Source: CAVZTX01 sp963778375 (GTDB lineage: Bacteria; Chloroflexota; Ktedonobacteria; Ktedonobacterales; Ktedonobacteraceae). Taken from it: 51,671 nt of DNA. The translations under genes and the position numbers were made by a program. The stretch spans positions 1 through 51,671 of the forward strand of contig CAVZTX010000007.1 of NCBI GenBank assembly GCA_963778375.1, given 5' to 3'. Under the pieces are notes generated by a model. That model was not told the origin of the DNA. It did not search any database and saw nothing but the letters and a program-made list of their open reading frames with translations. This document shows, in pieces, positions 43,384 through 51,619 of the stretch. Numbering within the stretch: the first letter of the stretch is position 1; each line of letters begins with the position of its first letter.

Positions 43384-43391
43384 GTCATACT

Positions 43392-44744
43392 TCAAAACAA
43401 AAATGAGGTATTCATATCCTGATAGCTCCAACCTGCTTGCGTATCGTTTCCAGTATCAACAACAGTAGGCGTACTTTGTGGCTGGCCGGAATCATTAATT
43501 GATACGGTATAGAGTCCAGCCCCGCGACTCAAACGCTGCCCCTGCCAGAATAAACGTCCTCGTGTGAGAAAGAGAAAATGATGGCTGTCTGCCGCCCAGA
43601 GGTTATTTGAGATTGGTGAAAGCAGAGCATCGATACCAGGCTCCATAGCTGAGGATGATGTTGTATCCGACGGAGTAGTGTCGCTCAATAACACTTGCTG
43701 CCGTCCGTTTATGACTTGTACGAGTAGCAAGGTATGTAGACCGTCGAGCAGCAGGAAGTGGCTATCCGGTGACCAGTAGGGAACGCTGCCGTTTTCAGCA
43801 GAGATGGTGAATGAGGAAATGTCATTGAGATTCAAGATGGTGTAGCTGCTACCTGTACTGTACAACACGTAATTACCATCGGGCGACCATGCAAATTGGG
43901 TGCAGGCGCAGTTCGTAATGGTTGTGGTTTGACCGTTGGCATCTCGCAGCATAAGTTGCACGGGTATTGGCGTTATTAATGAGGATGAAGCAGTAGATGT
44001 CTTAGATGTGACGGAGGTAGTGGCATAGAGGATAGCCGGATGCGAGTGAGCAGGTTGCCAGAGTACGCGCTCGAGCGAAGCGGGCAGTGGATGTCCAGGA
44101 AGTATACTCTGCGTAATGTAGTGCAAGTTCGTGGCGGCAATCGTAGTGGTAAAGATACCTTGCTGGAAATTTCCTATAGCCAAAGAACTATCGGATGTTA
44201 ACGAGGGGATGGAAAAAGAACTTGGGAAGAAGCGACGAGCAATGCCGCCGGGTTGGTCGTTCTGAGATATCCACCATGAGACAGCGCCTGGAATCTCCAA
44301 GGGGCCTGCTGGTTTTTCTCGATAGATTAAGCGGGTGCCAGTGGGACTCCACCAGGCATTGCTATGTTGTACGAGTGTATTAGAGAACATAATGGGGATA
44401 GGTTCGCCTCCGTCGATGCCCACTGTGTTGAGGCTACTAGGAAGGTCTCCCGGCGATTGGGTGATTGGATTGGTGGCTAGATGGTTGCTTGCAGATGACC
44501 GTGCGAAGCCTGGATCAAGGCTGCGGAAAGCAAGGATTTGATGGTTGGGTGACCATCCATAGCCAACCACCGGCGTAGTATTCGGGGTTACGTCGAAGGC
44601 GTTTGCGCCATCTGGATCAATCGTCCAGAGGTGTCCATCTCGTAAAAAGGCGATTTCGTTGCTCCCAAGATGTCCCGGACTGCAGGCGGCCAATCCGGTA
44701 GCTAACAGGAGCAGCACAAATATGACGATGCGCTGTTCTCTCAT
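43392..44744 (-). CDS. WD40-like beta-propeller lipoprotein
   Basis: From ATG 44744 the 450-residue product has a lipoprotein signal with lipobox LAAC (Cys21) and then beta-propeller repeats of TolB/PD40 type: NEIAFLRDGHLWTIDPDGAN, YGWSPNHQILAFRS, WSPTGTRLIYRE, FAWSPDGNYVLYST, YWSPDSHFLLLDGL, AADSHHFLFLTRG. It would be anchored on the outer surface and bind protein or ligand. No strong ribosome site is seen. The open frame extends to 44957, but that stretch is repeat-derived and proline-rich with no signal, so it is left out. Confidence 0.82.
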   Translation of the reverse strand: MREQRIVIFVLLLLATGLAACSPGHLGSNEIAFLRDGHLWTIDPDGANAFDVTPNTTPVVGYGWSPNHQILAFRSLDPGFARSSASNHLATNPITQSPGDLPSSLNTVGIDGGEPIPIMFSNTLVQHSNAWWSPTGTRLIYREKPAGPLEIPGAVSWWISQNDQPGGIARRFFPSSFSIPSLTSDSSLAIGNFQQGIFTTTIAATNLHYITQSILPGHPLPASLERVLWQPAHSHPAILYATTSVTSKTSTASSSLITPIPVQLMLRDANGQTTTITNCACTQFAWSPDGNYVLYSTGSSYTILNLNDISSFTISAENGSVPYWSPDSHFLLLDGLHTLLLVQVINGRQQVLLSDTTPSDTTSSSAMEPGIDALLSPISNNLWAADSHHFLFLTRGRLFWQGQRLSRGAGLYTVSINDSGQPQSTPTVVDTGNDTQAGWSYQDMNTSFLF

Positions 44745-45128
44745 ATGGAAAAGTATAGCTTTGTGTGTGAGGGGAGTCAAGAATAGACCGGGCGGCCAGA
44801 CGTTTGGAAAGAAGACTCCCCGTGAGAGGACTTGAGTGGTGTCCTGGCTGTCATCCCTTCGCTGCCCTTGAGCACGTGAGCCGAAGCCCTCAGGAACGAA
44901 GGGAAGGACCTGGCCCGGCGAAGGAGAAGGAGAAGGGGTGAGAGGACTTCTCTCCAAATGTCGGTGCCTGGGTTAGAACTGGCAGAGTATACTAGTGTAA
45001 AGAGCAGATGGAGGCCTGTAGCTCGCGTGAGAAGAAAGGTAGTGAGAAGGCCAGGCAGCTAATGCAGAAGTCCGGCAGTGAGGTCGAAGCACAACGTGGG
45101 CTAGTGCCCTAGACCAAGAGGCGGCCCC

Positions 45129-45176
45129 AAAAAATTCTCGCTCACTTTGAAAGCGATATGAAAGACATTCAGCATG
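45129..45176. repeat. Direct repeat, copy 1
   Basis: Forty-eight nt beginning aaaaaattctcgctcacttt and ending cagcatg. Copy 2 starts 62 nt later, at 45191. The first 26 nt are identical in both, and the remaining part has scattered changes. Confidence 0.85.
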
Positions 45177-45190
45177 GAAGAGGTTACTCG

Positions 45191-45238
45191 AAAAAATTCT
45201 CGCTCACTTTGAAAGCTGTTTGAAAGAGATCCAGCATG
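45191..45238. repeat. Direct repeat, copy 2
   Basis: Second copy of the 45129-45176 repeat, 48 nt, with a 14-nt spacer between the two. Both end in cagcatg. Confidence 0.85.
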
Positions 45239-45424
45239 ATTGCCTGTTTCCCTCTCTCTTGGCCGTTTTCGCTTATTACTAGCAGACAAATCGAGTGAAA
45301 GAAGTAGGTGGGAGCCTGCGGAGCAGCAGGTGTGCTCACGGCAGAGAGGGGACTTTTAGAACTTCTCTTCTCGTCTATCACCTCCGCCCCTTATCTACAA
45401 ATGTCTGAATTGACCCGGCGATCC

Positions 45425-45453
45425 TTGCAGCAGCCGTAGCAATCTTATATCAT
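45425..45453 (+). promoter_or_regulatory. Promoter of the kdp-type sensor gene
   Basis: TTGCAG (45425-45430) and TATCAT (45448-45453) are 17 nt apart and 37 nt before the ATG at 45490. Confidence 0.55.
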
Positions 45454-45489
45454 ATTCATCAGTCATCGAGTGACACATAGGGTTAGGCT

Positions 45490-47178
45490 ATGAGACAAAT
45501 CGAACACTTGCCATCACTAGAAGCCGTTGCGAGTCTACGCTGGAGAGGCTATGTGTATGATAGCATCCTGGCGATAGCAGGGGCACTTCTGACAACGGGC
45601 ATCATCTATATATTGCACCTCTACCCGAAAATTCCGAATATTTCGATTGCTTACTTGTTGGTCATTCTGGCATTAGCGAGCACACGTAGTCTATATGCTG
45701 CTGTGCTGGCATCTATAGTTGCTTTCTTCTCGTTTGATTTCTTTCTGGTTGCTCCCTACTTTACCTTTACCATCGATAAATTTGAGGAATGGCTTGCGCT
45801 GTTTGTTTTTCTGGTGACGGCAATCATTACCAGTCAGTTGGCTTCTGCGTTGCGCCAGCGAGCGGAGCAAGCAAGACGTCAAGAGCGTGAAACACGTATT
45901 CTTTACGAGTTGGTGCGTGCGACGAATAATGAGGAGGACCTGGACCGCCAGCTTACTGTTGTTGCAAATGCTATCGTCGATGTGTTTTCCTCCTGGGGGA
46001 TACGAGATTGTGGTATTTTTCTACCGGGTGCGAATGGAAAACCAATATTGCAGGCAGATGCACAACAACCGCTGGATAAGGTGAAACTTTCATCCGACGA
46101 GCAGGCAACAGCGGCATGGGTGATGACACAAGGGCAGACGGTAGAATTACACGATGTCTCTCTTTCCGAGCAAAAATCTGTCGGCTATGCACCGCGAGCA
46201 ATTGTACGTAGCACTGTAGCCGCGCAGTCAGTACGCCGTTATATGCGTATGATCCCTTTAAAGGTAGGTCAAAAGATCATCGGTGTGCTGCGGCTGGTGA
46301 TAGAGGATGATCCACGCCTATTTGCCGAGGAGGAAAAGCTCGGTATGGAGCGAGATCGACCAAATCCACAAACTGCTTTTTTCTGGACGTTTCTCGATCA
46401 GGCCACTTCTGTGATTGAACGTGCGCGTCTCCGGCGCGAAAGCTTGCAAGTCGAGCTATTGCGGCGTACAGATGAACTACGTGCGGCGTTGCTTTCCTCG
46501 GTTTCGCATGATCTTCGTACACCGCTTTCATCGATCAAGGCTGCCGCTAGTAGCTTGCTCCAAGAAGATGTACAATGGGATGAGGAAGCTAGACGGAGTT
46601 TCGCCCTTGCGATTGAACATGAAGCTGACCGGCTCAATCGCCTTGTGGGGAACTTATTGGATATGAGTCGTATAGAAGGGGGCGCGCTCAAACCTGAAAA
46701 AGAATGGTACCCTATCGATGAACTGATCCACGATGTACTGGGCCATATGCAACCCTTGTTGCAGGGGCGAACAGTGCAGACCGATCTACCTGATGATCTG
46801 CCGCCGGTAAAACTGGATTACTTACAAATAGATCAAGTATTGACCAATCTGATTGAGAATGCTGTGCGCTATACTCCTGAGAACTCACCTATTGAAATTA
46901 GTGCACGGGTTGACGGAGATAACATGCTCATTAGTGTCGCTGATAAGGGTCCTGGCATTCCAGAAGTAGACCTGGAGCGCGTCTTCGACAAGTTTTACCG
47001 TGTAATGCCCACGCAATCTCGGGCTGCACGTCCAGTAGGTTCAGGTTTGGGTTTAGCTGTGAGTCGCGGACTCGTTGAAGCGCACGGTGGGCGTATCTGG
47101 GCAGAGAATTGGGGGGACGGTGGAGCTATTTTTCGTTTCACGCTGCCGTTAGGGAAAACAGAAGGAATAAATGTATGA
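45490..47178 (+). CDS. kdpD: KdpD-like sensor histidine kinase without the N-terminal KdpD domain
   Basis: This 562-residue kinase starts directly with the four-helix DUF4118 region of KdpD (residues about 25-120, SFDFFLVAPYFTFTI), then a GAF-like domain (about 130-315), HisKA with SVSHDLRTPLSSIK (phospho-His H340), and a HATPase with LIENAVRYTP, DKGPGIP and GSGLGLAVSRGL. E. coli KdpD is 894 residues and carries an N-terminal KdpD/Usp half that is missing here; a Usp-like gene stands alone at 48027. It should sense low K+ or turgor and phosphorylate KdpE, encoded with an ATGA overlap. Confidence 0.88.
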   Translation: MRQIEHLPSLEAVASLRWRGYVYDSILAIAGALLTTGIIYILHLYPKIPNISIAYLLVILALASTRSLYAAVLASIVAFFSFDFFLVAPYFTFTIDKFEEWLALFVFLVTAIITSQLASALRQRAEQARRQERETRILYELVRATNNEEDLDRQLTVVANAIVDVFSSWGIRDCGIFLPGANGKPILQADAQQPLDKVKLSSDEQATAAWVMTQGQTVELHDVSLSEQKSVGYAPRAIVRSTVAAQSVRRYMRMIPLKVGQKIIGVLRLVIEDDPRLFAEEEKLGMERDRPNPQTAFFWTFLDQATSVIERARLRRESLQVELLRRTDELRAALLSSVSHDLRTPLSSIKAAASSLLQEDVQWDEEARRSFALAIEHEADRLNRLVGNLLDMSRIEGGALKPEKEWYPIDELIHDVLGHMQPLLQGRTVQTDLPDDLPPVKLDYLQIDQVLTNLIENAVRYTPENSPIEISARVDGDNMLISVADKGPGIPEVDLERVFDKFYRVMPTQSRAARPVGSGLGLAVSRGLVEAHGGRIWAENWGDGGAIFRFTLPLGKTEGINV

Positions 47179-47873
47179 GTAAAAGTGGAGCGCGTATCCT
47201 GGTTGTTGATGATGAAATTGAGATTGTGCGTGCTTTGCAGCGCAGTCTGGCAGCGCATGGCTACGAAGTTTTTACGGCAAACAGCGGTGAGGAAGCGTTA
47301 GAAGCTATTTCCCATTATCGGCCCGACTTGATGGTACTTGATTTAGGCCTGCCGGGCATCAGTGGCCTGGAGGTTGCTAGAAAGGTACGAGCAGAATCAA
47401 ACCTACCCATTATCGTTCTTTCGGTGAAGGATACCGAGCGCGATAAGGTGTTGGCTCTTGATCTTGGCGCTGACGATTATGTTTCCAAACCTTTCGGTAT
47501 GGATGAAGTGCTGGCACGCATACGAGTAGCCTTGCGCCATTCTGCTCAAGTCGAATCTGGAACGGAGCCAATCTTTACGGCTGGGCCATTAAAAATTGAT
47601 TTTGCGCAACGCCGCGTAGAAGTAAACGGGCAAGAAGTGAAGTTGACCCCTACTGAATATGACCTTCTCAAAGCTTTGGTCAAAAATAGGGGCAAGATCA
47701 TGACGCGGCACATGTTACTCTCCCAGGTTTGGGGAACTGGCTATGGCGCTGAGGCGCACTACCTCCATGTGTATGTGGGGCAGTTACGGAGAAAAATCGA
47801 ACCAGACGCTGCTCATCCTCGCTTTATTCTCACAATATCAGGAGTTGGCTACCGCTTCAATGCCGATGACTAA
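47175..47873 (+). CDS. kdpE: KdpE-type response regulator (OmpR/PhoB family)
   Basis: This 232-residue regulator has a receiver with VVDDE, phospho-Asp D56 in LDLGLPG, and Lys in YVSKPFGMDEVLARIR (K105). A winged-helix DNA-binding domain follows (VKLTPTEYDLLKALVKN, VWGTGYGAEAHYLHVYVGQLRRKIE, SGVGYRFN). HSAQ linker and GAEAHYL are KdpE-like. ATG 47175 overlaps the sensor stop by ATGA. It would activate kdpFAB when K+ is low. Confidence 0.9.
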   Translation: MSKSGARILVVDDEIEIVRALQRSLAAHGYEVFTANSGEEALEAISHYRPDLMVLDLGLPGISGLEVARKVRAESNLPIIVLSVKDTERDKVLALDLGADDYVSKPFGMDEVLARIRVALRHSAQVESGTEPIFTAGPLKIDFAQRRVEVNGQEVKLTPTEYDLLKALVKNRGKIMTRHMLLSQVWGTGYGAEAHYLHVYVGQLRRKIEPDAAHPRFILTISGVGYRFNADD

Positions 47874-48026
47874 ATGGCCTCCATCTGCGGAATCTTGAGC
47901 AAATTTTTAGATATCCTCTTTTTCTTTTTAGTCCTCTTTGATGTATTTTTGGCTACACTGTGGATGTGAGTAAAGAGTTTTTCCCTTTGCTTTCCGAAAA
48001 ATTATCTCGAGTGTCTGGAGGGTATC

Positions 48027-48533
48027 ATGAAGACATTACGTCTGTTACTACCATTTACGCATGGGGTAGATGCGTGTGCGATTGATTCCGCTCTACGAAT
48101 GGCTAAAGGCTGTCAAGCGATACTTGTTCCTCTTGCGTTGATAAACGTACCAGAAGATGGACAGGCTAAGGGCGCACGCCTTGAACATATACAACAGTCA
48201 AAGGATTTCCTGGAAGCGGTAAAACGCAGGGCTGCTTGCTATGATGTCCCTTTTGAACGATTAGAGGTCTTTACGAGTGATGTTGTGCAAAGCATTTGGG
48301 CAGTTGCAAGCGAAATGGAGTGCGAAGGCATCCTGCTTTTCGTAGGAGGCAAGCATGGTATTCTTCTCTCGACTTGTGAGATTAAACACCTGATGGAGCA
48401 TATCTCTAGTAAGCTCTATATTCAACACTTGCATTCAGATGACGGCAGAAGTTTAAGGCAGTTGCTGCGTGAGCGTTTATCTCACTGGCTACCAGGAAAG
48501 ACCGAACAAGGGGACGCGCTTTTGCGGGTCTAG
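48027..48533 (+). CDS. Stand-alone Usp-like protein, possibly the split-off KdpD sensor domain
   Basis: This 168-residue protein has a universal-stress-protein-like alternation of strands and helices: LRLLLPFTHGVDACAIDSAL, QAILVPLALINVPED, LEAVKRRAACYDVPFERLEV, VASEMECEGILLFVGG. No clear ATP-binding GxxG(S/T) is seen. GGAGGG lies close to the ATG. Its place between kdpE and the truncated kdpE copy, and the missing Usp half of the KdpD-like kinase, suggest it may take over the KdpD N-terminal role. This is an inference. Confidence 0.6.
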   Translation: MKTLRLLLPFTHGVDACAIDSALRMAKGCQAILVPLALINVPEDGQAKGARLEHIQQSKDFLEAVKRRAACYDVPFERLEVFTSDVVQSIWAVASEMECEGILLFVGGKHGILLSTCEIKHLMEHISSKLYIQHLHSDDGRSLRQLLRERLSHWLPGKTEQGDALLRV

Positions 48534-48586
48534 AAGTGATTCTCCTCATTTTCATCACAAGATTTTCTTTCACCTGCCTTTTTTTC

Positions 48587-48981
48587 TATGTTGCCAAACC
48601 TTTTGGAATGGACGAAGTGCTGGCTCGTATACGAGTCGCCTTGCGCCGCACTTTCCATCCACAGAGCGGAGCCGAACCGCGTTTTCACACTGGCCTGCTT
48701 TCGGTCGACTTTGCCCGTCGGCAGGTCGAACTTGATGGGCAGGATGTCTCCTTAACCCCTACTGAATTCGATCTACTCAAGGTCTTCATTATTCACCGAG
48801 GCAAGATTCTCACAAGGCAGATGCTCCTGAAGGAAGTCTGGGGGACAAGGCACATGCCAGGACGCATAGCCTTCACGTCTATGTGGCGCAACTACGCCAG
48901 AAGATTGAACCAACTTCCGAACAGCCACAGTTTATCCTGACCATCCCCGGCGTCGGTTATCGCTTCAATGCGGAAGTCTGA
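48587..48981 (+). pseudogene. Truncated and frameshifted second kdpE
   Basis: Homology to kdpE starts abruptly in the receiver end (YVAKPFGMDEVLARIRVALRR), continues through the winged-helix part (VSLTPTEFDLLKVFIIHRGK, LLKEVWGTR), and then shifts frame near 48855. The next frame gives LHVYVAQLRQKIEPTSEQPQ and PGVGYRFNAEV with a stop at 48979-48981. The first 100 or so residues, with the phospho-Asp, are gone, so it cannot act as a regulator. The DNA is clearly similar to the kdpE gene at 47490-47870, so it is a paralogue remnant. Confidence 0.85.
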
Positions 48982-49162
48982 CCTACCTTCTTGAGAATGT
49001 TTTGAGGATTCTTCTAATTAGCTTGAGAACATCCATATGAGATATCAGCATACCCAGAACGCGCATTTACAAATTTAGGATTAGACTGTGCATGGGGAAT
49101 AAGAAGTGGTGCATAGTGATGTGCACCAGGATGTTCACTTTTGTTCTCAGGAGGAAATCGAC

Positions 49163-49642
49163 ATGCCTGGAGCGCGAATCTTAGTGGTGGAAGATGACGA
49201 AGTGCTTTGCGAGCTTGTACTGCGCAACTTGCAGGTACGCGGGCATGATGTGCGTATCGCGGAGGATGCGCGCACAGCGCTTGAATACCTGCGAACTACT
49301 CTGTTTGATCTCATCATTCTGGACATCAATTTGCCAGATGAGACTGGGTGGGAGGTGCTGCGGATCGCGCAAAAGGAGGGCTGGCTTTCTTCCACAGAGT
49401 TGGATGGCAAAGGCAAACAATTGCCTGTTGCTGTACTTTCTGCTGTGCGGATTAGCCCACAGCGCTTGCTGGAATTTCATCCGCTGGCCTACCTGCCTAA
49501 ACCATTCCCGATGGATGCGCTCCTACGGCTGGCAGCTGAAGCTGCTCAACGTAGGAATGGCGAGGCTGTCATTGAACAGGAAGACGCTGAAAGTTCTTTT
49601 AGTGCCTTGCCCGGTGAAGAGGAGGATCTGTATGCTTCTTGA
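49163..49642 (+). CDS. Stand-alone receiver-domain protein
   Basis: The 159-residue product is a CheY-like receiver with VVEDDE, phospho-Asp D54 in ILDINLP, Ser/Ala in VLSAV and Lys in YLPKPFPMD (K113). No DNA-binding or enzyme domain follows, only an acidic tail. AGGAGG lies 7 nt before ATG 49163; an ATG at 49106 in frame lacks one. It may be a phosphate-sink or adaptor for the kdp sensor. Its stop overlaps the next small gene by 11 nt. Confidence 0.8.
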   Translation: MPGARILVVEDDEVLCELVLRNLQVRGHDVRIAEDARTALEYLRTTLFDLIILDINLPDETGWEVLRIAQKEGWLSSTELDGKGKQLPVAVLSAVRISPQRLLEFHPLAYLPKPFPMDALLRLAAEAAQRRNGEAVIEQEDAESSFSALPGEEEDLYAS

Positions 49643-49718
49643 TTTGATTATCGTGGTTGTGACCATTATCACGTTTGTGGCATTCATCGGCTTTACCGAA
49701 GCCTGCGAACGCCTGTAG
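49632..49718 (+). CDS. 28-residue membrane peptide before kdpF
   Basis: This short gene encodes a single membrane helix (LLDLIIVVVTIITFVAFIGF) and ends in ACERL. It overlaps the receiver gene and lies 19 nt before kdpF. I recall short hydrophobic peptides ending in a C[ED]RL-type motif just before kdpF in other genomes. GGAGG precedes the start by 5 nt. It could be an extra small Kdp subunit, but no function is known to me. Confidence 0.65.
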   Translation: MLLDLIIVVVTIITFVAFIGFTEACERL

Positions 49719-49737
49719 AGGAGGAAGGAAGAAACGT

Positions 49738-49833
49738 ATGAACACGCCGCTAGAATACATCCTGGTCGGTATCGTCACGCTGGGTGTGCTCGTCTATCTC
49801 ATTCTCGCGCTGCTTATGCCTGAGAAATTTTAA
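49738..49833 (+). CDS. kdpF: K+-transporting ATPase small subunit KdpF
   Basis: A 31-residue single-helix peptide starts MNTPLEYILVGIVTLGVLVY and ends LLMPEKF, matching the usual KdpF end (RPEKF/PERF). KdpF stabilises the KdpABC complex. AGGAGGAAGGA precedes the ATG. It is followed by kdpA after 33 nt. Confidence 0.85.
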   Translation: MNTPLEYILVGIVTLGVLVYLILALLMPEKF

Positions 49834-49866
49834 TGCTGTCTGCTAGAAAAAAGTGAGGGTACACCT

Positions 49867-51618
49867 ATGCCTGTAACACTCAATAGTGTCCTGCAGGTAG
49901 CGATCTTCCTGGTCGTTGTGCTGCTTTTGACCAAGCCGCTGGGCCTGTATATGTACAAGATCTTCAATGGAGAGCGTACCTGGCTATCGCCAGTACTCGT
50001 TCCCGTGGAGCGCTTCTTTTACCGACTCTCTGGCATCAATCCTGAGGAGGAGCAGAAGTGGACGGGCTACATGATCTCAGTGCTGATCTTCAGCGTGGTG
50101 GGCATGTTGCTTCTGTATGCATTCGAGCGCACTCAACAGTGGCAGGGATCGTTCTTCAACCCACAGGGCCTGCCGAATGTGGAGCCGCAACTGGCCTTCA
50201 ATACCGCTGCCAGTTTTACCACCAATACCAACTGGCAGAACTATACCGGCGAACAGACCATGAGCTATCTGACCCAGATGGCTGGACTGGCCTTTCATCA
50301 GTTTGTCTCGGCTGCTGCTGGCATTGCTTTGGCGGTCGCACTCGTACGCGGCTTGGCGCGGCGCAGCGCACAGACACTGGGCAACTTCTGGGTCGATCTT
50401 GTGCGCTGCACGCTCTACCTCCTGCTGCCTATCTGCATAGTGGGCGCGCTGGTCTTCGTCTCACAGGGCATGATCCAGAACTTCAGCGCCTACACACTGG
50501 TCCATACGCTGAACGGACAGACGCAGACCATCGCCCAGGGGCCGGTGGCTTCAATGGAGATTATCAAGGACCTGGGCACCAACGGCGGTGGCTTCTTCAA
50601 CGTCAATGCAGCTCATCCCTTTGAGAACCCCAACGCCTTCACCGCCATATTGATTATTCTCTGTGAAATTTCCCTGGGCGCGGGTCTGTTCTATATGTTT
50701 GGCAAGTGGGTTGGTAATGTATGGCAGGGTTGGGTACTGTGGATTGTCTCAGCCATCCTCTTTGTGGTTGGCATGGCCGTGATCCTCCCTGCCGAGCAGA
50801 CCGGAAATCCAATCCTGACGAGTGTCGGAGCGAACCAACAAGTCAGTGCTGCCCAGGCGGGAGGCAATATGGAGGGGAAGGAGGTGCGCTACGGTATCAC
50901 CCTATCGGTACTACAGGAAGAGACCACGACCGCAACCTCAACGGGTACTGTCATGAGCTTCCACGATAGTTATACTCCGCTCGGTGGGATGGTGCTGATG
51001 GGCAACATCGCGCTTGGCGAGATCATCTTCGGGGGCGTGGGCGCAGGGCTTTATTCCATGTTGATGTTTGCCATTATCGGGGTCTTCATTGCGGGGCTGA
51101 TGGTCGGAAGAACACCGGAGTACCTGGGCAAGAAGATCGAGCGCAAGGAGATTATGATGGCGGTGTTGGCCCTGCTGGTCTCGCCTCTGGTGATCCTGGG
51201 ATTTTCCGCCGTCGCCGTAGCGTTACCGGCGGGTCACGCGGGACTCACGACAGGGGCTGGCAATTTGGGCCCCCACGGGCTCTCGGACATCCTGTATGGC
51301 TTCACCTCCACCAATGGTAACAACGGCTCGGCCTTCGCCGGACTGAATGGCAACAATCCTTTCTATAACTGGACGCTGGGCTTTGCTATGTTGATCGGTC
51401 GCTTTGCCGAGGTCATTCCTCTGCTGGCTTTAGGCGGCGTACTGGTAAAGAAGAGAGTCGTGCCCGCCGGACTGGGTACTTTCCCTACTACCAAACCACT
51501 CTTCGTTGGCTTGCTAATTGGCGTGATCCTGATTGTTGGTGCACTGACCTACTTCCCGGCCTATTCGCTGGGGCCAATCGTCGAACATTTACTGATGTTT
51601 AAGGGGGTTACGTTCTAA
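49867..51618 (+). CDS. kdpA: K+-transporting ATPase subunit A
   Basis: This 583-residue membrane subunit selects and channels K+ into KdpFABC. The four filter loops are recognisable: AASFTTNTNWQNYTGE, DLGTNGGGFFNVNAAHPFENP, an ALGEIIFGGVGAGLY-type region, and TSTNGNNGSAFAGLN. Ten or so helices are present, and the length is close to the usual 557-600. kdpB follows with 1 nt spacing. Confidence 0.96.
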   Translation: MPVTLNSVLQVAIFLVVVLLLTKPLGLYMYKIFNGERTWLSPVLVPVERFFYRLSGINPEEEQKWTGYMISVLIFSVVGMLLLYAFERTQQWQGSFFNPQGLPNVEPQLAFNTAASFTTNTNWQNYTGEQTMSYLTQMAGLAFHQFVSAAAGIALAVALVRGLARRSAQTLGNFWVDLVRCTLYLLLPICIVGALVFVSQGMIQNFSAYTLVHTLNGQTQTIAQGPVASMEIIKDLGTNGGGFFNVNAAHPFENPNAFTAILIILCEISLGAGLFYMFGKWVGNVWQGWVLWIVSAILFVVGMAVILPAEQTGNPILTSVGANQQVSAAQAGGNMEGKEVRYGITLSVLQEETTTATSTGTVMSFHDSYTPLGGMVLMGNIALGEIIFGGVGAGLYSMLMFAIIGVFIAGLMVGRTPEYLGKKIERKEIMMAVLALLVSPLVILGFSAVAVALPAGHAGLTTGAGNLGPHGLSDILYGFTSTNGNNGSAFAGLNGNNPFYNWTLGFAMLIGRFAEVIPLLALGGVLVKKRVVPAGLGTFPTTKPLFVGLLIGVILIVGALTYFPAYSLGPIVEHLLMFKGVTF

Positions 51619-51619
51619 G

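Larger units (their letters stand above)
44745..45489. other. Long intergenic region with repeats and the kdp-locus promoter
   Basis: About 745 nt with no supported gene. It holds a purine-rich low-complexity stretch (about 44900-44945, gaaggagaaggag), two direct repeats at 45129 and 45191, and a promoter at 45425-45453. Confidence 0.6.

Noticed and set aside
44745..44957. N-terminal extension of the WD40 lipoprotein
   Set aside because: The added stretch is proline-rich repeat translation; the lipoprotein signal starts at 44744.
45129..45238. CRISPR-like array
   Set aside because: Only two copies with a 14-nt spacer and no cas genes; treated as simple direct repeats.
50058..50624. 188-residue plus-strand open frame
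   Set aside because: Out-of-frame shadow of kdpA, whose filter motifs are intact.
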